From assembly GCA_015232455.1 (NCBI GenBank), contig JADFZQ010000004.1:62001-126000 (forward strand): 64,000 nt of DNA, read 5' to 3'. Shown here piece by piece: positions 52,228-61,714 of this stretch (position 1 is its first letter; each line of letters opens with the position of its first letter). The stretch is from Desulfamplus sp. (GTDB lineage Bacteria > Desulfobacterota > Desulfobacteria > Desulfobacterales > Desulfobacteraceae). A program made the translations under genes and the position numbers. The notes beneath the pieces were generated by a model that made no database searches, was not told where the DNA came from, and saw only the letters and a list, made by a program, of their open reading frames with translations.

Positions 52228-54295
52228 TTTTCTTAGTTTTTTTAAGAGCAAAATCTTTTACCCTTGCAATATCATCTTTAGTTAAAACACCATTCACGCC
52301 AGATATAGCTGAAAGCTGCATTCCATGTTTAAGACCAAGTTTATAAATCTCTTTTACCTTTTTCCACTCAGTATTGCTACCTGTGGTGAAATCTTCAAAA
52401 CGTCCTTCAAGGGCAAGAATTATTGTCTCAGCAAGCCCTGCATATACAGCCTTTGGAGGTAAGCCTATATCTTTCATCTCAATGTTGTCCCCGGGAAGAA
52501 GAATCTCACCACCTGTTATTATAAGCACATCTTGACGTTTTGAAGCCTCTTCTTTGGAAAAAATCATTGGGCGTGTGATGTCGGTGATTACACAGCCCGA
52601 TTTTACCCTCATAATATCAAGAGGTTTTTCAGCACTTGAACTTGCAGCAACAATAACGTCCATCTTATCAATATTGGTGTCAGCCATTGTTGATACATTA
52701 ACAATAACTTCTGGGTTCTCTTTTTGAATAGTCTCCTGAATTGCTAAGAGCTTTGCCATGTTACGGCTCACAAGATAGACCTCTTCAAATGCTGTAGCAA
52801 GAAGTCTTGCACAAATTGAGCCAACATCACCAGTTGCCCCAATAACCATTGTCTTTGCCCTAAGTATCTTGTTGTGCTTAAGCTTCACAAGTCCCATCTG
52901 GCGGACTGCCTCAGCAGATGCCCAAAGAGCAGTTGATGCTGTGTAACTATTACCTGTTGTAACAGGTAGTGCTGCATATTTACCAATATCAATACTTGTC
53001 CCTTCAAGTGTTTTGGGTAACATACTTATACCCATAACTTGAGCACCTAACGATTTTGCTTTTTCTGCTGCTTGAAGTATCTTTTTTGTTGTAAACTCAG
53101 GGCTTTTAGATTGCATCTGCTCTGGAGTCTCTCCAAGTGCAATAAGCCAACCTTCAGCCTCAACACCAGCAGGAGATTTTATTCCAGTTACTTTAGAGTA
53201 GATAAATGGGGGAGAGAAAGCTATCACTTTTTCAATTACATTCATTGTTTGCGGCACAATTTCTGTAATTACCTCAAAAGGTTTAAATTTTTTAAAATCT
53301 TCTTGTGAAAGTGGGTGAATAAGATAAGCAAACCTATTTATACGCCTCTCTTCATCTTGAGGATATATTATCCTTGGCTCTAAATGTTGTTCGCTTATAA
53401 CTTCAAGCAGATCATCTTTAAGTCCAGAGGTTTTAGGAATATTCAGAGCTGAAACCATAAGAGCTTCTTGAACAGATACACCAACCACTCTGTCAATTAC
53501 CTTTGGCGTGGTGTCAATGAGCATTGCAACACCTTTTGATTTCAATATCTCAATTCTATCCTCGTAAGCAGTTGTGGTTATTACAACTTTATCTTTAAGC
53601 TCTCCTTCATCAAAATAGTTCACATACTCATGGAAATCATTGTAAGGAATTACAATAACAGTGGAATTTTTAATTGCACGTTGAAGAACATAAGAGGTTA
53701 CTTTCTTAATTTGTTTTTGCTCAGAGAGCAGATCCTTTCCCTTTGAAAGAATTCCAGGAACAAAACTCAAAGGGCGGTGGATACGAAGTGCATAATTATT
53801 TAGCGATTCTATAGAATTTAATATCTTAGGGATACCGTTCTCAAAAACAGGATCAGCAAAACTTAAATTTTCAGTATATTCACTCATAACATTAACAATT
53901 TTTTCACTTGCCATACCAGAGCAGAAAAGAACCCTTGCATTTGTAAAAAAGTTATTGCCGAGCTGAAATTGAGCATGACGGATACACCACTCATGGCTGA
54001 CCCTTCTTAAAGTCTCTCCAGTTGTTACAGGTGTTGTAAGCGTATTTGCAACTTTAAGAAGCCTTTTAATATCTTTATTAATAATGGTTCTTGAACCTTG
54101 TCCATAAAGATATTTTATTGCACTCAATGAGATTACATCTGCTTTTTTATTCCACATTAAAAGCAAATCTTCTGCTTTTTTTAAATCTCCGTCAGTTCCA
54201 AACCGCTTAATTGTAAATTGCTGCCCCAAAAACTCTGTCTCTATAGTGTAGTTATCGCTTGCTGGTCCAAGACTTATATTTGTAATGTGTTTCAA
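52214..54295 (-). CDS. Acyl-reductase-like Rossmann protein (AAR-type C-domain), copy 2
   Basis: A 693-residue protein. The C-terminal domain (about 390-685) has an NAD(P)-binding loop in VIGATGDVGSICARLL and resembles cyanobacterial acyl-ACP reductase: GNSYTAS, VITDITRP and AETIILALEGRF. The N-terminal 350 residues form a second domain found also in the neighbour at 54341 but not in cyanobacterial AAR. It probably makes fatty aldehydes for wax-ester synthesis; activity is inferred. The two copies are about 60 percent alike by eye. Ends overlap the hydrolase gene. Confidence 0.72.
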   Translation of the reverse strand: MKHITNISLGPASDNYTIETEFLGQQFTIKRFGTDGDLKKAEDLLLMWNKKADVISLSAIKYLYGQGSRTIINKDIKRLLKVANTLTTPVTTGETLRRVSHEWCIRHAQFQLGNNFFTNARVLFCSGMASEKIVNVMSEYTENLSFADPVFENGIPKILNSIESLNNYALRIHRPLSFVPGILSKGKDLLSEQKQIKKVTSYVLQRAIKNSTVIVIPYNDFHEYVNYFDEGELKDKVVITTTAYEDRIEILKSKGVAMLIDTTPKVIDRVVGVSVQEALMVSALNIPKTSGLKDDLLEVISEQHLEPRIIYPQDEERRINRFAYLIHPLSQEDFKKFKPFEVITEIVPQTMNVIEKVIAFSPPFIYSKVTGIKSPAGVEAEGWLIALGETPEQMQSKSPEFTTKKILQAAEKAKSLGAQVMGISMLPKTLEGTSIDIGKYAALPVTTGNSYTASTALWASAEAVRQMGLVKLKHNKILRAKTMVIGATGDVGSICARLLATAFEEVYLVSRNMAKLLAIQETIQKENPEVIVNVSTMADTNIDKMDVIVAASSSAEKPLDIMRVKSGCVITDITRPMIFSKEEASKRQDVLIITGGEILLPGDNIEMKDIGLPPKAVYAGLAETIILALEGRFEDFTTGSNTEWKKVKEIYKLGLKHGMQLSAISGVNGVLTKDDIARVKDFALKKTKKNEDN

Positions 54296-54340
54296 AGTTG
54301 AACTCCCCCTGATATATTGATATGAAAATTATGATTCATG

Positions 54341-56803
54341 TTAAATAGTCTCTTCAACTCTCTTCTCATTAGTTGAGTCTCCACTATCAGTAATTTCAGC
54401 CTCATTGTCATCAGTTGCAGTTTCACTGATATTTCCAGAACCATCTAAATCATCTTCAGCAACTTTGGTAATATTATCTTCATTATCTTCAACCTTTTCA
54501 GCTGCATCATCAGCAGTATTAACAGACTTAACTGTGCCGTCAGTAGCTTCTACACTGTCATTAGCCGTAGTCATACTATTAGTATCAGTATCTTCAATCT
54601 CAGATATTGTTGGAGTTGAATCATCTGATAAAGTTGGTTCGCCTTTGTCTGATAATGGCTCATCTATAAAGCTGCCGTCTTTAGTGTCAGTGTATGATGC
54701 TGCTTTTTTCTTTGCTCCATCAGAGCCAACTGCCACTCCATCAGGCGACCAAGTTTTTCTTGCCTCAAGAGCAAGCTCTTTTACCCTTAAAATATCTTCA
54801 TCAGTAAAAACACCATTAACACCAGAAATAGCGGCAAGTTTCATACCATGTTTTAAACCAAGTTTATAAATCTCTTTTACCTTTTCCCACTCAATATCGC
54901 GTCCGACAGTAAAAACTTCATAACGCCCCTCAAGAGCAAGAACAATAGTCTCAGCAAGACATGCATAAACAATTTTTGGCGGAAGACCTATATTCTTCAT
55001 CTCAGGGTTACCGGGAAGCTCAATTTCACCAGATTCAATTACAAGAACATCAGGACGCTTTGCCACCTCTTTAGGAGGTAAATCCAAGGGACGTGCAACA
55101 TCAGTAATTACGCAGCCAGGTTTTACCTTTGTGATATCAAGAATCTTCTTTCCAGCCCCAGATGTTGCTGTTACAAGAACATCCATATCATGGAGATATT
55201 TATCAGGATTGGTGGTGATCTTTATTTTAACATCAGGTGTCTCATCTAATATTGATTGCTGAAGAGCCATAAGTTTTGCTGTGTTTCTTCCACCAAGATA
55301 GACCTCATCAAATGCTTTTGCCAAAAGTCTTGAACAGACCGAACCAATAGCACCAGATGCCCCAAGCACCATTGTCTTTGCTTTGATCTTTTTTCCTTTC
55401 TCAACCTCAATAAGACCCATACGGCGAACAGCATCAGCAGCAGCCCACAAAGCACCAGAAGCACTGTAACTGTTACCTGTGGTAATTGGAAGCTCTGCTT
55501 TTTTGGCAACTGTAACTCCAGCATCTCCAACAACCTTGGTGAATGCACCAAGCCCCATTATCTGGGCACCAAGACGTTTTGCCATTCTGGCAGCCTGAAG
55601 AAGGCGTTTGTAGGTAAATTCAGGGTCATGTGCAAGCATCTGCTTTGGTGTGCCGCCAATGGTAATAAGCCACCCCTCTGTTTCAGCACCTGTGGGAGAT
55701 TTGACGCCTGTTACACGAGAATATATCCAAGGCGGGGCGTAAGCCACAACCTTTTCAACAGCATCAAGAAATGCTGGTGGAGCAAATCCTGAAATTGTAT
55801 CAACAAGTTTATCTTTTTTAAGAAACTCTTTTGAAAGCGGATGAATAACAAATGCAAATCTGTTTACTCTCTTCTCTTTTCCAGATGGATAGACAATACG
55901 TGGATCCATTTTTTGGGTGCTTATTATTTCAAGCAGATCATCATCTCTTATTTGATTACGTTTTTTGCCAAGAGATGCAATAATAAGAGCCTCAAGCACA
56001 TTAGGACCTACTACTCTTTCCAGTATTTTGGGCGTTGTATCAATGATGACATTTACGCCTCTCTCCTTAAAAAATGCCACCTTTTCATCTGTAACTGTTG
56101 ATGTGATAATAGTTTTTCCACCAAGTTCTTCAAGTGTTGCCTTGCCAATGTAGTTATCAAAATCATAAGATGGAATAACAATAACATCAGCTTTTTGTAA
56201 AGCTCTTCGCATTATATAGTCATTCCATGCTCTTGTAGGAATAACTGAAGTTGCAAGTTTTTTGCTTGGAACCCATTGCAAAATTTCATGGCTTCCTTGA
56301 GCATACTTTTCAAGACCAGTAAATGAGTTAATAAATTTTGAGATACCATTTTCTAAAACAGGGTCAGCAAATGTTAGGTTATCTGTATATTCAGACATAA
56401 CTTTAGCAATTCTATAGCTTGTCATGCCTGACATGAAAAAGACCCTTGCATTTTTAAAGTAGTTTGGGAATTTGTGGTTTACAAATCTTAAACACCACTC
56501 CATTGAGACATTTCTTAGCGAAAGTCCTGTTGTAACTGGGGTGGTTATCTTTTCTCCAAGTTCATTTAGTTTATCATAATGCTTTCTTTTAAGGTATCGA
56601 GGTCCCATACCATAGGGAAATTTAACACCGCCAATACCAATGGCATCAGCTTCCTTATCCCACTGTAAAAGCAGATTTGCGGCTTTATCCATATCCCCAT
56701 TGACACCAAAGCTTTTGATGTTGAACTCCTGCCCAAGAAATTCGGTCTCAAATTCATAATCATCTTTACTTGATCCAAGATTGATACTGACGATCTGTTT
56801 CAA
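54341..56803 (-). CDS. Acyl-reductase-like Rossmann protein (AAR-type C-domain), copy 1
   Basis: An 820-residue paralogue of the downstream gene. The same N-terminal domain (about 1-340), the Rossmann domain with VLGASGAIGSVCSRLL, the catalytic region GNSYSAS and AETIVLALEGRY are all present. It carries an extra Asp/Glu/Ser/Thr-rich tail of about 120 residues (700-820), probably disordered. The two copies read in the same direction with 45 bases between them, a tandem duplication. With the WS/DGAT gene and the alcohol dehydrogenase nearby, wax-ester formation from acyl-ACP or acyl-CoA is the likely pathway. Confidence 0.74.
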   Translation of the reverse strand: MKQIVSINLGSSKDDYEFETEFLGQEFNIKSFGVNGDMDKAANLLLQWDKEADAIGIGGVKFPYGMGPRYLKRKHYDKLNELGEKITTPVTTGLSLRNVSMEWCLRFVNHKFPNYFKNARVFFMSGMTSYRIAKVMSEYTDNLTFADPVLENGISKFINSFTGLEKYAQGSHEILQWVPSKKLATSVIPTRAWNDYIMRRALQKADVIVIPSYDFDNYIGKATLEELGGKTIITSTVTDEKVAFFKERGVNVIIDTTPKILERVVGPNVLEALIIASLGKKRNQIRDDDLLEIISTQKMDPRIVYPSGKEKRVNRFAFVIHPLSKEFLKKDKLVDTISGFAPPAFLDAVEKVVAYAPPWIYSRVTGVKSPTGAETEGWLITIGGTPKQMLAHDPEFTYKRLLQAARMAKRLGAQIMGLGAFTKVVGDAGVTVAKKAELPITTGNSYSASGALWAAADAVRRMGLIEVEKGKKIKAKTMVLGASGAIGSVCSRLLAKAFDEVYLGGRNTAKLMALQQSILDETPDVKIKITTNPDKYLHDMDVLVTATSGAGKKILDITKVKPGCVITDVARPLDLPPKEVAKRPDVLVIESGEIELPGNPEMKNIGLPPKIVYACLAETIVLALEGRYEVFTVGRDIEWEKVKEIYKLGLKHGMKLAAISGVNGVFTDEDILRVKELALEARKTWSPDGVAVGSDGAKKKAASYTDTKDGSFIDEPLSDKGEPTLSDDSTPTISEIEDTDTNSMTTANDSVEATDGTVKSVNTADDAAEKVEDNEDNITKVAEDDLDGSGNISETATDDNEAEITDSGDSTNEKRVEETI

Positions 56804-56968
56804 TATATCCTCCCCATGTTTTTATAAAATCTCATGTTTAAAAATTTTTTATCTTTGTATTAGCCTCACCTCTAGCACGCAATTACCCCAAATAATAAAC
56901 GATTTATTCTATTATTTTTTTGGGATTGATACGATTTACTCTACAGATTTTAGTTTTGGCTATTTTAA

Positions 56969-57247
56969 TTACCTTATTCCAATTGCGTTTACAGGGCATA
57001 TCTCCATAGCCTCTTTGCACAGATTTATCTCAGACTCGCTTACTGGCTGACTGTAAACATATTCATAGCCTTCATCATGGTTAGTTGCAAAATGAGACGG
57101 TGCAATCTCTGCACATACAGAGCAACCGATACATCTTATATCCACATAAAACATGCCTGACACATTCTCTGTAATAATAGCATAATAAGATAACCCATTA
57201 CTTCTATTTTCTACACCATCGCTTGGTTTGTTGCCTGTAAGGCTCAT
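56969..57247 (-). CDS. Single-cluster ferredoxin
   Basis: A 92-residue protein; its start overlaps the stop of the wax ester synthase gene by one base (TAATG). After a 30-residue hydrophilic leader the cluster motif CIGCSVCAEIAP and the distant ICPVNAIGI cysteine give one [4Fe-4S] site as in short ferredoxins. It could donate electrons to the reductases downstream. Position in the operon supports this, but no partner is shown. Confidence 0.82.
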   Translation of the reverse strand: MSLTGNKPSDGVENRSNGLSYYAIITENVSGMFYVDIRCIGCSVCAEIAPSHFATNHDEGYEYVYSQPVSESEINLCKEAMEICPVNAIGIR

Positions 57248-58971
57248 TAACTTGCAAGCTCCCTCATAATCTGAGCAACATCATTCAAAAGCGTATCTTG
57301 TTCCTTATACTCTTGATGCAGATGACAATACTTGGAGTTCTCTGCCGCCGTTTTTAAGCACTGTTTTCCAGTTTTTGTAACAGCCTGACATTGAGTAGGT
57401 TCATCATTAGCTTTTGTGGCATCTATATCGCTGCTATCATTAGAAGAGTCTGTCTGTAACGACTCTGAATCGTTCTCTTGCGAATCAACCGTTTTTGCAA
57501 GAAGTCTTGCCTCTTCATATCTATCATTTATAACCAAAGGCTCATCATAAATTTTTCCAGATTGCACAAGTTCAATAAGCTCATTGAACTCTTGTTCAAA
57601 CCCTTCAAGCATTGTTTCAGGGTCTGGCATCAATTTATCATCACATGCGATCCCTATAGTAACATTACCATTATAACTCATAATGCTTACACCTAAACCA
57701 ATCATACCTGATCTTGGTACCCAAAACATAAAATTTGAGATTCTCTTTCCTGCAAAATAAAGTGGTTCTCGAGGACCTGGAACATTAGTTAGAACTCCTG
57801 ATGCCTTATCTCCAAAGACTTGTGCAGCTTTTTGTGCAAGTGTTGCTGGAAGTACACCAATAGTGCTTAAAAGTCCAAAATTGATATATGGATCAGGAGA
57901 GATTTTGAGTTGATCCATACGCCTTTTAACCTCTTTTAACCTCAATACTGGGTCTTCAAGATAGATTGGAAGTCTTAAAAAAACTAAACTAAATTTGTTG
58001 CCAAGCTCAAATTCAGTGCCTGGTTTTCTTACATTAACAGGTACTGCAACGTGAAGATCAAGTTTATTTACAGGCGTATTTCTGGTTTTTAAATATCTAC
58101 GCATTGCTCCAGTTACAGTGGCAACAAGAACATCGTTAAGAGTAGTGGTGCTAATGGCTTTACCAACTTTCTTGATCTTATCTAAAGGTATAGGATTCGT
58201 CCAGATCATACGTTTCTGAACTCCAAGTCTGCCTTTAAATGCAGTTTTTGGATCAGCAGGCATAATAGTGTGTTTTGACAACACTTTAGCAACATCTGAT
58301 GAGATGGTTGCCGATAATATCCCCCAATCCTTTAGAGAGCTTGGGTTAGTAACGACCTTTTCCAACTCTCTTATCACAGTTTTACCAAGTTTCTGACCAG
58401 TATTTATCATATCTTTGGCACTGTCCATCATGGAGTTAAATACAAAAAGAGGTGCAAAATCAGAAGGTCTTTTTGAAGGTTGCGGTTTAGTATCAGGCCA
58501 AGGAGCATTGGGATCACTGTCTGCAGTTGATAAAAGAACATGAACCAAAGCAATTCCATCAGCCATACAATGGTGAATTCTAAAAAATAAAGCACAACCT
58601 TTACCGTAGTTTTCAATAAGATGAATATCCCAAAGAGGTTTGTTATAATCAAGGGATTTGGTTTGCAAAGCACTTATAACTTCTTGTAGATCAGCTTTTT
58701 CACCAGATGCGGGTAGCCCAATACGGTGGATATGGGAGCGAAGATCAAAATTTCTATCTGTAACCCATTTTCCAGCACCAATACCTGAAAGCGGTTTTTC
58801 AACCTTTTTCTTAAATCTTGGAAAGCAGGCAAGACGTGTGTCTATTGTGGCATAGAGTCTGTTGTAATCAAGAGGCTCTTCAAATTCCATTACTGCGGTT
58901 ATTACCATTAGATTAACGGGGTCATCCATGCAGAGCCAGAAATTGTCAGCATTTGTCATGGTTTCGGGCAT
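57247..58971 (-). CDS. Wax ester synthase / diacylglycerol acyltransferase (WS/DGAT)
   Basis: A 574-residue protein. The acyltransferase motif HHCMADGIALVH (near residue 132) is the WS/DGAT active site; it joins an acyl-CoA to a fatty alcohol or diacylglycerol. The C-terminal part of the core has NVPGPREPLYFAG and LGVSIMSYNG. Beyond about 500 is an unusual tail with a small Cys/His motif: CQAVTKTGKQCLKTA, then YCHLHQ, like short zinc-binding domains. It is in an operon with a ferredoxin and two reductase-like genes. Confidence 0.88.
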   Translation of the reverse strand: MPETMTNADNFWLCMDDPVNLMVITAVMEFEEPLDYNRLYATIDTRLACFPRFKKKVEKPLSGIGAGKWVTDRNFDLRSHIHRIGLPASGEKADLQEVISALQTKSLDYNKPLWDIHLIENYGKGCALFFRIHHCMADGIALVHVLLSTADSDPNAPWPDTKPQPSKRPSDFAPLFVFNSMMDSAKDMINTGQKLGKTVIRELEKVVTNPSSLKDWGILSATISSDVAKVLSKHTIMPADPKTAFKGRLGVQKRMIWTNPIPLDKIKKVGKAISTTTLNDVLVATVTGAMRRYLKTRNTPVNKLDLHVAVPVNVRKPGTEFELGNKFSLVFLRLPIYLEDPVLRLKEVKRRMDQLKISPDPYINFGLLSTIGVLPATLAQKAAQVFGDKASGVLTNVPGPREPLYFAGKRISNFMFWVPRSGMIGLGVSIMSYNGNVTIGIACDDKLMPDPETMLEGFEQEFNELIELVQSGKIYDEPLVINDRYEEARLLAKTVDSQENDSESLQTDSSNDSSDIDATKANDEPTQCQAVTKTGKQCLKTAAENSKYCHLHQEYKEQDTLLNDVAQIMRELAS

Positions 58972-59286
58972 ACTTTTCCTCCTGATAAGATGTTAAATTG
59001 TGTTAGGAATTACATTTGGATATAATTTAGATGAAATCAAAATGAAATTTATATAAAATTTCCGTAAACTACCAATTGTATATAAAAGATTGACGCACTG
59101 TTCAAGCATTAAAAAAATAAAAAAAAATAAATTTTTCTCTTGACATTCATAACGCAGTGCATCATATTACGTTCAAATGACACAGTGCGTTATGAACTAT
59201 AATCTGTTATAAAAAATAATCATAGATAGAGCAACAATTTTTTATTTATTTAAATAATATTTTCTTAAAAAACAGGAGAGTTAAAA
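58972..59286 (+). promoter_or_regulatory. Promoter and operator region of the phasin gene
   Basis: TTGACA (59140-59145) and CATATT (59163-59168) are 17 bases apart and form a good promoter. An inverted repeat TTCATAACGCA (59146-59156) / TGCGTTATGAA (59186-59196) starts right after the -35 and covers the start region, so a bound repressor would block polymerase. The PhaR-like proteins downstream are candidates. The rest of this 315-bp region shows nothing else. Confidence 0.6.
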
Positions 59287-60057
59287 ATGGACGAAATTAA
59301 TGCAACAACAAATACGACTGCAGAGAATTACAATACAACTTCGGAGAATACAACTATGGTCAATGAATCTATTAACACTACATCAGATGATAATACAACT
59401 TCAAATTACGACTCGACAAAATGTGAGTCAAAATATTACACACTCAAAGCTGTTCAAGAGACACGCGAGTCAATTAAAAAACGTTTAAATGTTTATAATG
59501 AGAAATATGTCAAAAAAACAGTTGCTGTTAGCCGTGAATTTATAAAAGAGTTAAACGAAGACCCTTTGAAGAAAATTGACGCAATTATTGACAACGGCAC
59601 AAAAGCCGCAAAATCTCTTAAAGATGACTCCATTAAAAAGTATGACGAGCTTAGAGATAAGACAAAAGAATTAAAGGATAAGACAAAAGAGCTTAGAGAT
59701 AAACTTAAAAATAGCCCTCTTAAAGCTATGGAAGAGATTGTAAAAGATGTGAAAAATGACGCGACCAAAAAATTTGAAGGATATAAGGAAGAATACAAAA
59801 AAAATAGAAAAAACGTTATTGAAAAAATAGAAAAAGATGCTGAAACTGCAAAACAAGATATTATTGATGCCAGCAAGAAAGTGCTTGATAAAATAGAGCT
59901 TAAAAGAGTTATTGAAGAGAAACTTACAAGCACTGTTGAGAAATTTCCATCAATGCTTAACCTTCCGAGCAAAAAAGAGGTTGAAGATTTAATAAAAGGT
60001 ATTGACAGCGTTAATAGAAAAGTTGATTCTCTCTCAAAACAGCCCCTTGCAGCGTAA
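59287..60057 (+). CDS. Phasin-like granule-associated protein
   Basis: A 256-residue protein. After a Thr/Asn-rich start (about 1-50) comes a Lys/Glu-rich amphipathic helical region (60-215). The end has LNLPSKKEVEDLIKGIDSV, the phasin-family motif seen also in the two PhaR-like genes that follow. Phasins coat storage granules and control their size. A disordered N-terminus and 21 percent Lys fit. AACAGGAG lies before the ATG. It begins the plus-strand storage cluster. Confidence 0.75.
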   Translation: MDEINATTNTTAENYNTTSENTTMVNESINTTSDDNTTSNYDSTKCESKYYTLKAVQETRESIKKRLNVYNEKYVKKTVAVSREFIKELNEDPLKKIDAIIDNGTKAAKSLKDDSIKKYDELRDKTKELKDKTKELRDKLKNSPLKAMEEIVKDVKNDATKKFEGYKEEYKKNRKNVIEKIEKDAETAKQDIIDASKKVLDKIELKRVIEEKLTSTVEKFPSMLNLPSKKEVEDLIKGIDSVNRKVDSLSKQPLAA

Positions 60058-60144
60058 TTAATTAGCAACGTAAAAAAATTTAACTGCTGCATTAAATTAA
60101 ACATAGCAATTAATTTCTAATAAAGCACTGAATATTTGGTTATA

Positions 60145-60198
60145 GCATTGGAAGTTATGTAGTTAATAACCTCCAATGCATTAACTATTTTATTTCTA
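60145..60198 (+). terminator. Hairpin after the phasin gene
   Basis: Arms GCATTGGA (60145-60152) and TCCAATGC (60172-60179) plus inner GTTAT/ATAAC are followed by ATTAACTATTTTATTTCT. It could act as a partial terminator or stabilise the phasin message. Confidence 0.45.
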
Positions 60199-60209
60199 AG
60201 GAATCAACT

Positions 60210-60998
60210 ATGATTGACATAAAAAAATATTCTAACGGCAGATTTTTTGATGCTGTTAATAGAAAGTTTATAAAAGCTGACCGTATTAAAGAGTTGATTA
60301 AAAAAGGGGAGCAGATTAAAGTTACTTTAACCACAACAGGAGAGGAGATTACCGAGTCTATTATTTCCCAATATTCAGGAAAGCTCAAAGGTAAAACTAT
60401 AGGGTCAATAATATCAGATTCTGATACAAACACATCTTCAGAGACCACAGATTTTGACAAAAAACTCTCAGGTAAAAAAGATGTTGAATCAGAGTCATGG
60501 AAAATAGAACGGTTTTTAAATACAGATGCCATGAAAAATTGGGTATCTGATGTTATTGATAAGCGTATTAATAAAATTCTTGAGATAATAAATCTTCCTA
60601 CAAGAGATCAGATTGCTGAACTTAATGCTAATATAAAGGTTATTAGCATTAAGATTGATGCTTTGCAAACTTCTGCCTCTGCCGCACAACCATCACAACT
60701 CTCTTCAGATTCAACCATTAATCAAGAGTTATCAGCAAAAACCCAAAAATTATCTCAAGAAGTTTCAGCACTATCTGCTCAAAATCAATCAACATTACCT
60801 ATTCAAAATCAAGAGGTATCTTCTCCTTCCCAAAGCCAAGAGTTATTTAAGGAGTTTTCAGAGCCTGTCTTAGAGCCACCACCCCCTAGAAAAAATCCTT
60901 TTGAAGAGTTTGCTGAAAAAATAAATCCTGTCTCACAAAAAACTACAATAAAAGCAGTTAGAAATGTAAAAAAACAGACAAGAAAAAAGCCTAACTAA
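60210..60998 (+). CDS. PhaR-like polyhydroxyalkanoate regulator, long form
   Basis: A 262-residue protein. The N-terminal 60 residues have the PhaR DNA-binding pattern (IKKYSNGRFFDAVNRKFI). The central part ends at VIDKRINKILEIINLPTRDQ, the phasin-like coil. A long Gln/Ser/Pro tail (150-262) ends in a basic cluster. It binds DNA and granules in known PhaR systems and represses phasin genes until storage starts. A paralogue follows, so two regulators may share one operator. Confidence 0.7.
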   Translation: MIDIKKYSNGRFFDAVNRKFIKADRIKELIKKGEQIKVTLTTTGEEITESIISQYSGKLKGKTIGSIISDSDTNTSSETTDFDKKLSGKKDVESESWKIERFLNTDAMKNWVSDVIDKRINKILEIINLPTRDQIAELNANIKVISIKIDALQTSASAAQPSQLSSDSTINQELSAKTQKLSQEVSALSAQNQSTLPIQNQEVSSPSQSQELFKEFSEPVLEPPPPRKNPFEEFAEKINPVSQKTTIKAVRNVKKQTRKKPN

Positions 60999-61094
60999 AG
61001 CAATTATAATTGATAGAATAAGGTCTCTTAAATTTATATGTTATTGAGAAAATAATTTTGTAGAAAAAGGGCAGCAAAACATTCGGAGAAAAAG

Positions 61095-61667
61095 ATGCAC
61101 CTGATAAAAAAATATGCAAACCGTAAGCTCTACGATACGACAGAGAAGAAATATGTTACAATGAAGCATATCTCTGGAATGATTAAAGCAGGAAAAGATG
61201 TCTCTATTATTGATAACGAAACTGGCGAAGATTTAACATCGTCAATTGTATCCAGCCTAATGGGTAAAGATTCTGGTGAAGCTGACGAATCCCTATCTTC
61301 AAGCCTTCTTATTCAGCTTTTTCGCAAAGGCAGCGGTGCCATTACAGATTATGCTAAGAAATACTTCTCAATCTGGCAGAATGCCTTTACCCTTGCAGAA
61401 GATGAGCTTGATAATATGCTCAAAAGTCTTGTTAAGAATAACGAAATTTCCAAAACTGAGGGTAGCCGTTTAAAACTGGAGATAATGGGTTTTACATCTT
61501 CGCTCAAAAGTTGGATTTCAGAAATGGTTGATAAGCGTATTAATGAAGTTTTAAGCGTTATGAATCTTGCTACAAGAGATCAGTTTGCAAACCTGACAGA
61601 GAGAATTAATTATCTTGAAAAGAAGATTGAAGAACTTGAAGCTGAAAAACAGCAGAGCAACAAGTAA
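61095..61667 (+). CDS. PhaR-like polyhydroxyalkanoate regulator, short form
   Basis: A 190-residue protein with the DNA-binding domain IKKYANRKLYDTTEKKYVTM (about 4-23) and a C-terminal coiled segment with DKRINEVLSVMNLATRDQ. This is the classical PhaR/PHB-accumulation regulator layout. The segment of about 70-125 is helical and might bind polymer or lipid granules. It probably controls the phasin promoter upstream. Its best partners are the adjacent paralogue and the phasin. Confidence 0.85.
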   Translation: MHLIKKYANRKLYDTTEKKYVTMKHISGMIKAGKDVSIIDNETGEDLTSSIVSSLMGKDSGEADESLSSSLLIQLFRKGSGAITDYAKKYFSIWQNAFTLAEDELDNMLKSLVKNNEISKTEGSRLKLEIMGFTSSLKSWISEMVDKRINEVLSVMNLATRDQFANLTERINYLEKKIEELEAEKQQSNK

Positions 61668-61714
61668 GAAAAAAAAGCGTAATTATACATAAAGAAATAA
61701 TAAAAGAGAATCTA

